From Bacillus cereus (GTDB lineage: Bacteria > Bacillota > Bacilli > Bacillales > Bacillaceae_G), in the NCBI RefSeq assembly GCF_002584535.1, contig NZ_NUOT01000004.1, positions 1 through 34,789 of the forward strand: 34,789 nt of DNA, given 5' to 3'. Numbering within the stretch: the stretch's first letter is position 1; the number at the start of each line of letters is the position of its first letter. Positions 13,332 through 21,794 of this stretch are shown one piece after another. A program made the position numbers and the translations under genes. The notes under the pieces are model-generated. The model made no database searches, was not told where the DNA came from, and worked only from the letters and a program-made list of their open reading frames with translations.

Positions 13332-15220
13332 AAATGCTAACAGTAGAAAACGTATCAAAATCATATGGGGATAAACCATTATTTGATGGATTATCATTTA
13401 GTATTGCAGAGGGACAACGTGCAGGGATTATTGGTGTAAACGGTACAGGGAAATCTACATTATTAAAAATTATTGCAGGCATAGAGATTCCTGATACAGG
13501 TGATATGACGCATACACGTGGTTATACAATTAGCTATTTATCACAGCAACCGGATTTTAATGAGAATTTAACAGTGCTTGAACAAGTGTTCCACGGTGAT
13601 ACACCGTTAATTCGCCTTCTTCGTGAATACGAACAAGCCTTATTAAACATAGAAAAAGACCCAAGTAATGAAAAAGTGCAAGAACAATTATTTGCAGTGC
13701 AGCAACGTATGGATGCGATGAATGCATGGGAAGCAAATGCGAATGCAAAATCACTTTTAACGAAGCTAGGCATTACAGATTTCACAGCAACTGTGGGGAA
13801 CTTATCTGGTGGGCAAAAGAAACGCATTGCAATGGCGCAGTGCTTTATTGAAACACCGGATTTGTTAATATTAGATGAGCCAACCAACCATCTTGATCAT
13901 GAAACGGTAGAATGGCTAGAAGAGTACTTAGCACGTTATACAGGAGCAGTTTTACTTGTAACACATGATCGTTATTTCTTAGATCGTGTTACCAATCGTA
14001 TTTTTGAACTAGATGGCGGCAAGCTGTATAGCTATGAAGGAAACTACAGTACATTTTTAGAAGCAAAGGCACTTCGTGAAGAGCAAGAATTAGCGCAAGA
14101 ATCAAAGCGTCAAAACTTATATCGCCGCGAACTTGCTTGGATTCGTCGTGGTGCGAAAGCTCGTTCTACAAAACAAAAAGCACGTATTCAGCGCTTCGAA
14201 GAATTGAAAGAACAAGAAGGTCCAGCAGCGAAGCAATCTGTGGATATTTCACTCAGCGGGAGCCGATTAGGAAAGAAAGTGCTCGAATTAAAAGATGTGA
14301 CGAAAAAGTTTGGTGATAAAACGGTCCTTCATAACTTTAATCATATTGTGAAACCAGGCGATCGAATTGGTATTATTGGGGCTAATGGTAGCGGGAAATC
14401 ATCTTTATTAAATATGCTTGCAGGCAAATTATCACCTGACAGTGGTGAAATTGAAGTTGGACAAACTGTGAAAGTTGCTTATTATACGCAAGAAAATGAA
14501 GAGATGAATTTAAATCAACGGATGATTGAATATATTAAAGAAATTGCAGAAGTCATTCATACAACGGATGGTAAAGTCATTGGAGTATCCCAAATGCTTG
14601 AGCGTTTCTTATTCCCACCGCATTCACATGGAACACCACTTGGTAAACTATCAGGTGGTGAAAGAAGACGTCTATATTTATTACGTCTTTTAATGGGAGA
14701 GCCAAATGTACTTCTATTAGATGAGCCGACCAACGATCTAGATACACAAACGTTAACAGTACTAGAAGACTATTTAGAAGATTTCCCAGGTGTCGTTCTT
14801 ACTGTATCGCATGATCGCTATTTCTTAGATAAAGTAGTAGATGAATTATTTATCTTTACTGGTGGCGGAGAAGTTCGTGAATTCCTAGGAAGCTATAGTG
14901 ATTACCTGGATATACAAAAGGCGCAAGAACTATTAGAAAAAGTAGAAGTACAGAAAGAAAAGAAAGTGGAAGAGGCTCCAAAGCAACAACGTAAGCGTAA
15001 ACTTTCATATCACGAACAACGTGAATGGGAAACGATTGAAGATACGATTGCGGGGCTTGAAGAGAAGCTTGAAACGATTGGAGAAGAACTTGCAAATGTG
15101 GGTTCTGATTTCACAAAGGCACAAGAGCTTTCTGAAGCGCAGCAGCAAACAGAAGAAGAGCTAGAAAAAGCGATGGAACGTTGGAGCGAACTATCTGACA
15201 TCGTTGAAGGTTTAAAATAA
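13328..15220 (+). CDS. yfmR: ABC-F ATPase, Uup/YfmR type
   Basis: The 630-residue soluble protein has two ABC ATPase cassettes and no membrane segments. Cassette 1 has G-V-N-G-T-G-K-S-T, L-S-G-G-Q and L-D-E-P-T-N-H-L-D; cassette 2 has G-A-N-G-S-G-K-S-S, L-S-G-G-E and L-D-E-P-T-N-D-L-D. A charged linker (P-tIM-like, R-R-G-A-K-A-R-S-T-K-Q-K-A-R-I) joins them. A C-terminal coiled coil (about residues 540-630) is typical of Uup/YfmR rather than EttA. ABC-F proteins of this class bind the ribosomal E site; B. subtilis YfmR helps resolve stalled, polyproline-type peptides together with EF-P. The start at ATG 13328 overlaps the ypgQ stop; translation is probably coupled because the ribosome binding site is weak. 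Confidence 0.85.
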   Translation: MKMLTVENVSKSYGDKPLFDGLSFSIAEGQRAGIIGVNGTGKSTLLKIIAGIEIPDTGDMTHTRGYTISYLSQQPDFNENLTVLEQVFHGDTPLIRLLREYEQALLNIEKDPSNEKVQEQLFAVQQRMDAMNAWEANANAKSLLTKLGITDFTATVGNLSGGQKKRIAMAQCFIETPDLLILDEPTNHLDHETVEWLEEYLARYTGAVLLVTHDRYFLDRVTNRIFELDGGKLYSYEGNYSTFLEAKALREEQELAQESKRQNLYRRELAWIRRGAKARSTKQKARIQRFEELKEQEGPAAKQSVDISLSGSRLGKKVLELKDVTKKFGDKTVLHNFNHIVKPGDRIGIIGANGSGKSSLLNMLAGKLSPDSGEIEVGQTVKVAYYTQENEEMNLNQRMIEYIKEIAEVIHTTDGKVIGVSQMLERFLFPPHSHGTPLGKLSGGERRRLYLLRLLMGEPNVLLLDEPTNDLDTQTLTVLEDYLEDFPGVVLTVSHDRYFLDKVVDELFIFTGGGEVREFLGSYSDYLDIQKAQELLEKVEVQKEKKVEEAPKQQRKRKLSYHEQREWETIEDTIAGLEEKLETIGEELANVGSDFTKAQELSEAQQQTEEELEKAMERWSELSDIVEGLK

Positions 15221-15295
15221 AAACAAGCTGCATATATTGAAATGTAAAGAGAAAAACTTTACACTATGAGTAGAACTTATTTTAGGAGGGAAAAA

Positions 15296-16027
15296 ATGAG
15301 AACATCTAATCCAATGTTGAAAAAAGAAGCCTTTCGTAAACAAGGAGCAAATGCGTCTGCGATGACAATTGGTGGAGCTGTAGGCAAAACATTTATTATG
15401 CTTGTTTTGCTTCTTGCAACGTCTGTCTATTCATACATACAGATGTATACTGGGAAAATGCAAATGCCTGTTTTAATTGGAGCATTAATTGTGGCTGCAA
15501 TTATCGCATTTGCGGCTATCTTCTTCCCAAAAATGGCGCCTATTACGGCACCTATTTATGCAGCTGTTGAAGGGATTGTCCTAGGGAGTATTTCAGCGGT
15601 ATATGCGATTCGTTTTGACAATTCTATTATCTTAAATGCTGTATTACTAACAATTTCAATTTTATTTGCAATGTTAGTTTTATACGCAACTCGTGTTGTA
15701 AAGGTAACGGATAAGTTCCGTACTGGCATAATGGCCGCAACACTTGGGATTTTGGTTATGTACTTGATCGTTTTTCTATTAAACATGTTTGGTGTTACTG
15801 TTCCGTATATTCACCAAGGTGGAACAATTGGCATCATCATTAGTGCAGTTGTGATCATCGTTGCTGCATTAAATCTATTACTAGACTTCGATTTAATCGA
15901 AAATGGCGCACGTAGTGGAGCTCCAAAATATATGGAGTGGTACAGTGCGATGGGTCTAATGATGACATTAGTATGGTTGTACTTAGAAATTCTTCGTTTC
16001 GTTTCTTACTTTGCGAAAAATGACTAA
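15296..16027 (+). CDS. Bax inhibitor-1/YccA-like membrane protein
   Basis: The 243-residue protein starts MRTSNPMLKKEAFRKQ, the typical entry of the YccA/BI-1-like family often annotated in Gram-positives, and then has seven hydrophobic segments. Loops such as Y-T-G-K-M-Q-M-P and F-F-P-K-M-A-P-I-T-A-P-I-Y-A form conserved turns, and D-F-D-L-I-E-N-G-A matches the family's acidic motif near the sixth segment. BI-1 relatives are pH-sensitive calcium-leak channels; YccA in E. coli interacts with FtsH. AGGAGGG lies 5 bases before ATG 15296, and the in-frame ATG at 15266 has no such signal. A strong terminator follows. Confidence 0.85.
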   Translation: MRTSNPMLKKEAFRKQGANASAMTIGGAVGKTFIMLVLLLATSVYSYIQMYTGKMQMPVLIGALIVAAIIAFAAIFFPKMAPITAPIYAAVEGIVLGSISAVYAIRFDNSIILNAVLLTISILFAMLVLYATRVVKVTDKFRTGIMAATLGILVMYLIVFLLNMFGVTVPYIHQGGTIGIIISAVVIIVAALNLLLDFDLIENGARSGAPKYMEWYSAMGLMMTLVWLYLEILRFVSYFAKND

Positions 16028-16030
16028 TTG

Positions 16031-16070
16031 AAAGAAACCCTGTATGTTTCAAACATGCAGGGTTTCTTTT
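16031..16070 (+). terminator. Rho-independent terminator of the Bax-inhibitor-like gene
   Basis: The arms AAGAAACCCTG and CAGGGTTTCTT with inner GCATG pairing are followed by TTTTTGTG. A similar hairpin recurs 400 bases downstream at 16431, on the other side of the pseudogene. Confidence 0.8.
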
Positions 16071-16134
16071 TGTGTTTCTTAAACTCAAAATTGATATTTT
16101 TAAATCAAGAAGAATTTGTTTTATATGGTGTAAT

Positions 16135-16407
16135 ATGGATGGCGAGAGTGCTAAGAAGTATTCATTTATCGCAGAGGGAAGAGATGATGATGAAAGAAAA
16201 GAAAGGACTATTAATAAACTACTAGGAAAGAGCTTTTTTATTGAATGAGATGACGCTTTGACTTATCTATCTGCTGCATCTAAGAAAAAACTTAAATGTG
16301 AAAGTAAAGTTAAACCGAATATTTTTTATCTGGAAAAAATACTGTATCAAGTGACATACGGATGGCTCAAGGAGGAAATTACATATCTTGTAGCGAGGTA
16401 TAAGTGA
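16135..16407 (+). pseudogene. Unknown gene interrupted by an in-frame TGA
   Basis: ATG 16135 opens MDGESAKKYSFIAEGRDDD, continuing to K-L-L-G-K-S-F-F-I-E, and meets TGA at 16246. The same frame then stays open for 52 more codons with protein-like sequence (DDALTYLSAASKKKLKC, then VTYGWLKEEITYLVARYK) to TGA at 16405. A single base change would restore a 90-residue protein. The ribosome binding site is weak. I recognise no family. It lies between two similar terminators, which may mark a small inserted unit. Confidence 0.5.
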
Positions 16408-16430
16408 AAAAATTAAGTGTTAAACATTTT

Positions 16431-16473
16431 AAGAAATTTTGCATGATTGAAACATGCAGAATTTCTTTTTTTT
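16431..16473 (+). terminator. Rho-independent terminator
   Basis: The arms AAGAAATT..GCATG and CATGC..AATTTCTT are followed by eight Ts. It resembles the terminator at 16031 in its loop and arm sequence. Confidence 0.75.
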
Positions 16474-16585
16474 ATTTTATTAGATTCAAAGTGGGCTTTT
16501 CCTTTTAGAAATATATCATTTTACATTTTTTACCTAACTTCTATTTTTTTCTACAATAAAGAAAAAAATGTGAGGTGGTATCAAT

Positions 16586-16924
16586 ATGATGAATCGAGTT
16601 GTATTAATTGGAAGATTGACAAAAGATCCAGAACTATACTACACAAAGCAAGGGATTGCTTATGCACGTATATGCGTTGCGGTAAATAGAGGGTTTCGAA
16701 ATAGCCTAGGAGAGCAGCAAGCAGATTACATTTACTGCGTTGTCTGGAGAAAATCGGCTGAAAATGTATCAGAGTATTGCCAAAAAGGTTCGCTAGTTGG
16801 GATTACAGGGCGGATTCATACGAGTAACTATGATAATGAGCAGGGAAAGAGGCTGTATAAAACAGAAGTTGTGATTGAAAGGATTACATTTTTGGAGCGG
16901 AAGAGAGAGGGCGCATCACAGTAA
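16586..16924 (+). CDS. ssbB: Short single-stranded DNA-binding protein (SsbB type)
   Basis: The 112-residue protein is an OB-fold SSB without the long acidic tail: N-R-V-V-L-I-G-R-L-T-K-D-P-E at the start, V-A-V-N-R, D-Y-I-Y-C-V-V-W-R-K-S-A-E-N in the middle and G-I-T-G-R-I-H-T-S-N-Y. The length equals B. subtilis SsbB (about 113), which protects incoming DNA during competence, whereas the replication protein SsbA is longer and ends in an acidic tip. AGGTGG lies 7 bases before the first of two adjacent ATGs. It stands alone with its own terminator. A partial second copy lies at 17343. Confidence 0.85.
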   Translation: MMNRVVLIGRLTKDPELYYTKQGIAYARICVAVNRGFRNSLGEQQADYIYCVVWRKSAENVSEYCQKGSLVGITGRIHTSNYDNEQGKRLYKTEVVIERITFLERKREGASQ

Positions 16925-16934
16925 AACAAGAAAA

Positions 16935-16980
16935 TATAAGTAAAAAGAACTGCATTTATAATACAGTTCTTCTTACTTAT
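16935..16980. terminator. Bidirectional terminator after ssbB
   Basis: The long stem ATAAGTA..AAGAACTG/CAGTTCTT..TACTTAT encloses an 11-base loop. It would serve ssbB and the convergent TetR fragment. Confidence 0.75.
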
Positions 16981-17039
16981 GCTGATCATTTAGAACATAA
17001 ATGTAAATTTTATATCAGGGTAAAATCACCAGATATATA

Positions 17040-17282
17040 TTATTTTTTATTAATTCCTTCCCATACGACATCCAATTGCTTGTTAAGCATATCTTTAATA
17101 TCAGTTTCCTTCGGATGTAATAACGATTGAGACATGAGTGTATAAAAATAGACACTCATAATTGTGGAAGTAATGGTACTTGTATTCCAGTTGCTTTTTA
17201 GTTTCTCCGTCTGCTTTGCTTGCTCGATAATAGAATGCAAACTTTCTTGTAGTTTTTGAATACTTTTCAGTTCATTTACTGT
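17040..17282 (-). pseudogene. C-terminal fragment of a TetR-type regulator
   Basis: The minus-strand frame reads N-E-L-K-S-I-Q-K-L-Q-E-S-L-H-S-I-I-E-Q-A and ends in L-L-H-P-K-E-T-D-I-K-D-M-L-N-K-Q-L-D-V-V-W-E-G-I. This is the style of the ligand-binding C-terminal helices of TetR-family repressors, with 60-80 residues retained. The helix-turn-helix is missing and the frame is blocked by a stop just upstream. It is wedged between ssbB and a partial ssb copy, so it is debris from a rearrangement. Confidence 0.5.
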
Positions 17283-17342
17283 AGGTCAAAAGATATTGGT
17301 TCAAAAAATCTACTGAAACGTGTCCCAGTATTGTTCGAGTGT

Positions 17343-17471
17343 TCAGTTGTTGGAATTACAGGTCGTATTCATACGAGTAATTATGAGAATGAACAGGGAA
17401 AGAGAGTGTATAACACAGAAGTTGTGATTGAAAGAATTAAGTTTTTGAAGAGGAAGAGCGCCCTACAGTAA
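17343..17471 (+). pseudogene. Partial second copy of ssb (C-terminal 42 codons)
   Basis: The frame S-V-V-G-I-T-G-R-I-H-T-S-N-Y-E-N-E-Q-G-K-R-V-Y-N-T-E to the stop is nearly the same as residues 70-112 of the ssbB product at 16586, with a shorter end. The first two thirds of the gene are missing, and the joint with unrelated sequence is near 17345. DNA identity to ssbB is high across the segment. Confidence 0.75.
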
Positions 17472-17997
17472 ATCTGGTTTTGTGTACCAAAAAGAAAAAA
17501 TATTTTATCCTGTTATTTGTAGAGATTTCAGTTTGTGGGAATAAAAAATGTTACTAATAAGAGTTTTTATTTTATTAAAAATAGGCGAGAGCACTCCATC
17601 TTCAAGGAATCTTAGTAGAATAGAGTGTTCTCATCTTCAGATAAGGAAAGTCTTAGTTGCCGTTTTGAATGTCTGACTGTTTCAGAGACTATATAGTCAC
17701 AGAAAGTAAATTAACATGGGGCTGAACGATAAGAGATATATCACTAAATGGTTTTTCGTTTCTTATAACTAAAGTTTTGCTGTTTAAAGCCAGTTTTTTT
17801 GCTTATTAATAAAATAGAACTTGTAATTAGAGCTTTGAATTGAAGAAGTATGGCCACAGACATGACTTATACAGAAATAAGTATTACAGGCATAATCAAT
17901 AATTCTTATATATATCAATTTGAAAAATAATAGATTTTATATAGTTTGGAAACTGTTTTTATTAATTTTAAGATGAGGAAATAGTTATTCTTCTTAT
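17472..17997. other. AT-rich intergenic stretch with one large hairpin
   Basis: No gene is seen across 525 bases. A 10-bp inverted repeat GAGAGCACTC/GAGTGTTCTC (17587-17632, one G-T pair) with a 26-base loop resembles the phage-region hairpins (GAGCAC core). The rest shows no motif I can support. Confidence 0.4.
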
Positions 17998-18978
17998 TTA
18001 TCTAGAATTAATAGTATAATTTTCATCATTAGATATTGCAAGATCACTTTCTGTTTCTGCAGGTTTTTTACTGAGTACAATGACGACTACAATAATACAT
18101 ATTGCTCCAATTATTTGAAAAAATAAGAAAGGAATATGCAAAATTATTACAGATGAAAGAATAGAGGCAAGAGGTTCTGTACATCCCAGTAAAGTAGTTT
18201 CCTTAGGAGAAATGTATCTTATACTATCTAAAAATAGATAGAACGAGATTAATGTTCCGAATATTACTACAAATGCGATTAACAATAATGTATAAACATC
18301 TAAATTTGGGATGTTTGCTAAAAAAACTACCTCTCTTTTTGTAGCAAACTGTAATATAGTTACTCCCAATCCCCCAATAATCATCCCCCAACCGACTAAT
18401 ACTGCAGAGGACCAATTTTCCAATAGCCCCTTTGAATAAAGGGTATAGAATGCTAAAGATAGCCCAGATAATACACCCCATATAATAGCTGGGATAGATA
18501 CAGTTAAGTTATTAATTGATCCATTGGTTAGTAATAAAAAAGTACCAAGGATAGCTAAAGTTATGGCTAAGACCTCGCCTTTAGTAGGCAACGATTTATA
18601 CTTCATAATGAGATAGATAGTAATAAAAAGAGGTGCTAAATACTGCAAAATGGTTGCTACAGCAGCATTCCCTTCATTTATAGATGCAAAGTATGTGTAT
18701 TGTACACCTAACATGCCTATTGTTCCAAAAATCACCAGTTTTATTGCTTCAGTTTTGTTTTTCCAAATACCTAGAATTTCTTTTTTATTTTGACCAAATA
18801 TTGAAATGGTTATAAGGGTTATTCCTGATAGCAGAAGACGAATTGTAACCAACCATTCAGTTGAAATTCCTTCTTTTTGAAAAAGTTGTTGTGCAACAGT
18901 TCCTGATAGCCCCCATAGACTAGCACCAATCACAACCATAATCATCCCTTTAATTCGATTCTTTTTATTAATGTTCAA
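17998..18978 (-). CDS. EamA-family (DMT) transporter
   Basis: The product of about 326 residues has ten hydrophobic segments in two EamA halves; the first begins G-M-I-M-V-V-I-G-A-S-L-W-G-L-S-G-T-V, the second P-A-I-I-W-G-V-L-S-G-L-S-L-A-F-Y. Such drug/metabolite transporters export amino acids and related small molecules. The start is taken as TTG 18978, 5-6 bases after GAGGTG; GTG 18987 is the alternative. It is transcribed in the same direction as the GntR gene 300 bases upstream and away from the diaminopropionate genes. Its position at the edge of the island makes it a candidate exporter of the island's product, but this is inference. It looks intact. Confidence 0.8.
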   Translation of the reverse strand: MNINKKNRIKGMIMVVIGASLWGLSGTVAQQLFQKEGISTEWLVTIRLLLSGITLITISIFGQNKKEILGIWKNKTEAIKLVIFGTIGMLGVQYTYFASINEGNAAVATILQYLAPLFITIYLIMKYKSLPTKGEVLAITLAILGTFLLLTNGSINNLTVSIPAIIWGVLSGLSLAFYTLYSKGLLENWSSAVLVGWGMIIGGLGVTILQFATKREVVFLANIPNLDVYTLLLIAFVVIFGTLISFYLFLDSIRYISPKETTLLGCTEPLASILSSVIILHIPFLFFQIIGAICIIVVVIVLSKKPAETESDLAISNDENYTINSR

Positions 18979-19102
18979 ACGAAGCACCTCACATTATTTT
19001 TAGAATATTACAGTCATTGGAATATATTATGCAATATATCACGAATGACAAAAAAGTTGAATTGAAATATTTTGAATTTTTTATATAAAGGGTACTAAGA
19101 TT

Positions 19103-19152
19103 AACTACTAAAATAACCTCATATTATTTATGGTGATGTTATTTTAGTAGTT
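19103..19152 (-). terminator. Inverted repeat downstream of the GntR gene
   Basis: The 15-bp perfect stem AACTACTAAAATAAC/GTTATTTTAGTAGTT with a 20-base loop lies between the GntR stop (19284) and the transporter start. It probably terminates the regulator transcript, although the T-run is weak. The remaining 100-150 bases of this gap are AT-rich and hold the transporter's promoter region. Confidence 0.5.
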
Positions 19153-19283
19153 TTAATTAATATGTATAATGCTAGTATTTTTAGATATAAAATTTTTTTT
19201 GTAGCATCATAGTTGAAAAGGATTTTACAAATGTGTATTTCTGAAAAATCACACTTAGATTAAAATGTTTAATAAACTTTAAA

Positions 19284-19955
19284 TCACATAACAGAAAGAA
19301 TTCTTTGGATATCCCTCATTGGTCTTAACCAATTTATTGACATAGCGTGTTCTAGTAACATAGGATCACCACTTTCTAATGCCGTAATAATGTCTATATG
19401 CTCATTAATGGAATGTTCAGCAGGAACAAAGTTTTGGAAGAAAAGGTATTCAAGGCGTAATGCATGGAGGTGTAAATTGTCTAATAAAGGCTCTATATAT
19501 TTATTATTAGCTAGCGAAATTATCATATTGTGAAATTCAAAATCTAAGCTCATTGCCTTTTCTGAATCTTTCATAGTAATTGCGTGTTTAAAGTTTTCAT
19601 TTATTCGTTTAAGTCGTTTTATGTCTTTTTGTTTAATATTGTTAATTGCTTGTTTACCTACAATGACGTGCATACCGGCTATTGTTTCATAAATTACAGG
19701 TACATCTTCCAATTTCACAGGAGAAATTTTTGTTTTCTGTCCCCTAACCATTTCTACAAGACCAGAAAGTTCAAGAACTTGAAGTGCTTCTCTTACTGGA
19801 GTTCTACTAACACCTAAAGCATCGGCAAGATCATTATCATTAATTTTTTCATCAGGCTTCAAAACACCTTTAATAATCCAATCTTGCAACTGATTAAGAA
19901 CAATTGTTTTTGCAGAAAATCGTTCTTGTTTAGTATAGTTTTCAGGAATTGGCAT
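19284..19955 (-). CDS. GntR-family (FadR/FCD) transcriptional regulator
   Basis: The 223-residue protein has an N-terminal winged helix (about residues 12-75) with D-N-D-L-A-D-A-L-G-V-S-R-T-P-V-R-E-A-L-Q-V-L, the GntR signature. An all-helical FCD ligand domain follows (about 90-220) with D-F-E-F-H-N-M-I-I and a late E-H-A. FCD regulators bind small carboxylates or amino acids, often through a metal, and usually repress neighbouring catabolic or transport genes. AGGGAG lies 9 bases before the ATG. It faces away from the serine-kinase/sbnA/sbnB genes across a 940-base gap and is a likely controller of them or of the transporter. No damage is seen. Confidence 0.85.
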   Translation of the reverse strand: MPIPENYTKQERFSAKTIVLNQLQDWIIKGVLKPDEKINDNDLADALGVSRTPVREALQVLELSGLVEMVRGQKTKISPVKLEDVPVIYETIAGMHVIVGKQAINNIKQKDIKRLKRINENFKHAITMKDSEKAMSLDFEFHNMIISLANNKYIEPLLDNLHLHALRLEYLFFQNFVPAEHSINEHIDIITALESGDPMLLEHAMSINWLRPMRDIQRILSVM

Positions 19956-20899
19956 GATTTAATACTCCCTTTCATTCACTTTTCTATAGGTAATATATTA
20001 TATACAGAATAACAAAGCTATAACGATAAAGTAAAGAAGATTTTTAAAATTTAAATTTATCACAAAAAACGACTGTTTGTTCTGCAATCGGCACATATTT
20101 TTTAGAAAATTTAAAAAACTATTTCTAAAGTGATATTAATTTCAAAGTATTGTAAAAAATTGAAGTATCCGTTAGCATCTAGGCATGGAGGTGAATGGAG
20201 AAAAAAGATTTTTTTGGTAATTCATATTTTTGAGGAGTTGAAAAATAAAAGTATTAAATTTTATTACTTATTTCTTTTTTATTTTAGAATAGTATCCGCT
20301 CTATAAATGTTGCTGGAGGTATCAAAAAAAGGATGAACATTAATTATTCATTTTTATAATAAATTATAATAGTTATATTAAAATTTATTTATATATTAGT
20401 ATATTTTTGTTAAAGAAGCTTACTCTTATTAATTCGAATTTGAGAAATCCCCAAAAGTGTTTAGTGTTGTTACTAAAAATGCTTTCCTGTATTCAAGATG
20501 AAAGTGATGGCAGATTTTTGTGCCTTATTTAGATCGACAGGTGGGAGAAAACATTAGGTGGCTTATGAGACATAGCGGGGATTTTTTATTGCTAATTATT
20601 TTTTCTATGTAATCCGATGAAAAAAAGATAAAAAATAAGGGTATTTATCGTATATATTTTGGAAATATTTCATTTCTTAATTTCAGTTATCTTTATGTGC
20701 TCGAATAAAAAATAAATATTTTTTAAAGTATGGAAGATGTATTTAGAACGATCGTTTAAAGTTCCAAATATAAGTATCATTCTCTTGAATGTGTATTTTA
20801 TTTTTAAAAATATGTAGGTATTAATATGTGTTGCATTCAGAATATAATGTTATGCAAAATATAAAACTTATGTTATTCAAATTTTAGGGAGGAAGACGC
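19956..20899. other. Long AT-rich non-coding stretch upstream of the diaminopropionate genes
   Basis: No gene is supported in 944 bases, although short vestigial frames occur near 20500 (one reads MADFCALFRSTGGRKH before a stop). A 10-bp palindrome AACGATCGTT lies near 20748-20758. The stretch near 20480-20600 is less AT-rich than its surroundings and could be a gene scar. The promoter for the gene at 20900 must lie in the last 100 bases, but no clear hexamer pair stands out. Confidence 0.35.
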
Positions 20900-21661
20900 A
20901 TGTTATCTGAATTAAGAGTGGTGCCAACAGATCAAGTATTTTTACACGAAGAATATGAAATAGAAAGGTTATACAAGCTAAGTCATAAAATTAAGAGTGA
21001 ACAAAAATTAAAAAACCCTCCTATTGCTTTGCAACTTGATAACAATAAATATTTAATTCTGGATGGTGCTCATCGTACTTTATCTTTACGAAAATTGAAC
21101 TGTAAAAGAATGGTGGTTCAGGTGGTTACGGCAGAGTATTTATCAATTAATGCTTGGGCACATCACATTCTAAATGGAAAAAAACTAATAGAAGAATTGA
21201 AAGTTAACCAGAAGATATGCTTGAGTGATGAGCGACAAAATGATATACCAATGGCAACATTATATTATGAGGGAAAGGAGCAATATTTATATATTGTACC
21301 GGAGCATCAACTAACTTTAGAAAACAAAGTTAATGTTTGGAAGGAAGTTGTTAATTCCTATACAAACAAATATGAATTTAATAGAATTATGAGCAATCAA
21401 ACAATACAAGATGCTGGATTAGTGTTTAACTATACAACTCTAGATTTATATCAAATAAAACAAATAGTAGATTCAAATTTATTACTTCCAGCGGGTGTGA
21501 CGAAATTCACCTTGAATTGTGGCCGCATATTAAATTTAAATATTCCATTGAGTTTTCTAATTAGAGAGGATTTTGTGCAAGAAGATTGGGAAGAATTATT
21601 AGAATTGTGGGAATCTTCAATTAGATTGTATACTGATCCAGTCCTATTATGCGAAATATAG
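20900..21661 (+). CDS. SbnI/SerK-like free L-serine kinase (ParB/Srx fold)
   Basis: The 253-residue protein starts with the ParB/sulfiredoxin-like domain: V-V-P-T-D-Q-V-F-L-H-E-E-Y-E (E17 is the likely counterpart of the catalytic Glu of S. aureus SbnI) and L-I-L-D-G-A-H-R-T-L-S-L at residues 52-63, the nucleotide- and phosphate-binding motif. The C-terminal half (W-K-E-V-V-N-S-Y, L-P-A-G-V-T-K-F-T-L-N-C-G-R, L-N-I-P-L) also resembles SbnI, which is about 254 residues. SbnI phosphorylates free serine to O-phospho-L-serine, the substrate of SbnA. SbnI is also reported to act as a heme-responsive regulator, so a regulatory role is an alternative. GGGAGG is 9 bases before the ATG. It is the first of three co-directional genes, followed by sbnA- and sbnB-like genes. 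Confidence 0.75.
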   Translation: MLSELRVVPTDQVFLHEEYEIERLYKLSHKIKSEQKLKNPPIALQLDNNKYLILDGAHRTLSLRKLNCKRMVVQVVTAEYLSINAWAHHILNGKKLIEELKVNQKICLSDERQNDIPMATLYYEGKEQYLYIVPEHQLTLENKVNVWKEVVNSYTNKYEFNRIMSNQTIQDAGLVFNYTTLDLYQIKQIVDSNLLLPAGVTKFTLNCGRILNLNIPLSFLIREDFVQEDWEELLELWESSIRLYTDPVLLCEI

Positions 21662-21752
21662 TGTTTGAGGAGACAATAGCTACTTATTAAAAAATGAACT
21701 TACTAATGAGTAATGTGCACCTTTCTTATATTACGGTTTCACAATTAAATTG

Positions 21753-21762
21753 CTAGTACTAG
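21753..21762. promoter_or_regulatory. Palindrome upstream of the sbnA-like gene
   Basis: CTAGTACTAG is a perfect 10-bp palindrome 32 bases before the start of the sbnA-like gene. It could be an operator for the island's GntR regulator, or an overlap with a promoter; this is a guess from position. Confidence 0.25.
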
Positions 21763-21794
21763 TATATTAACTCTAATTGAAAAGGAGAAAGACT

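Noticed and set aside
16028-16225. 65-codon plus-strand frame after the Bax-inhibitor-like gene
   Set aside because: It starts within the terminator and overlaps the more protein-like pseudogene in another frame.
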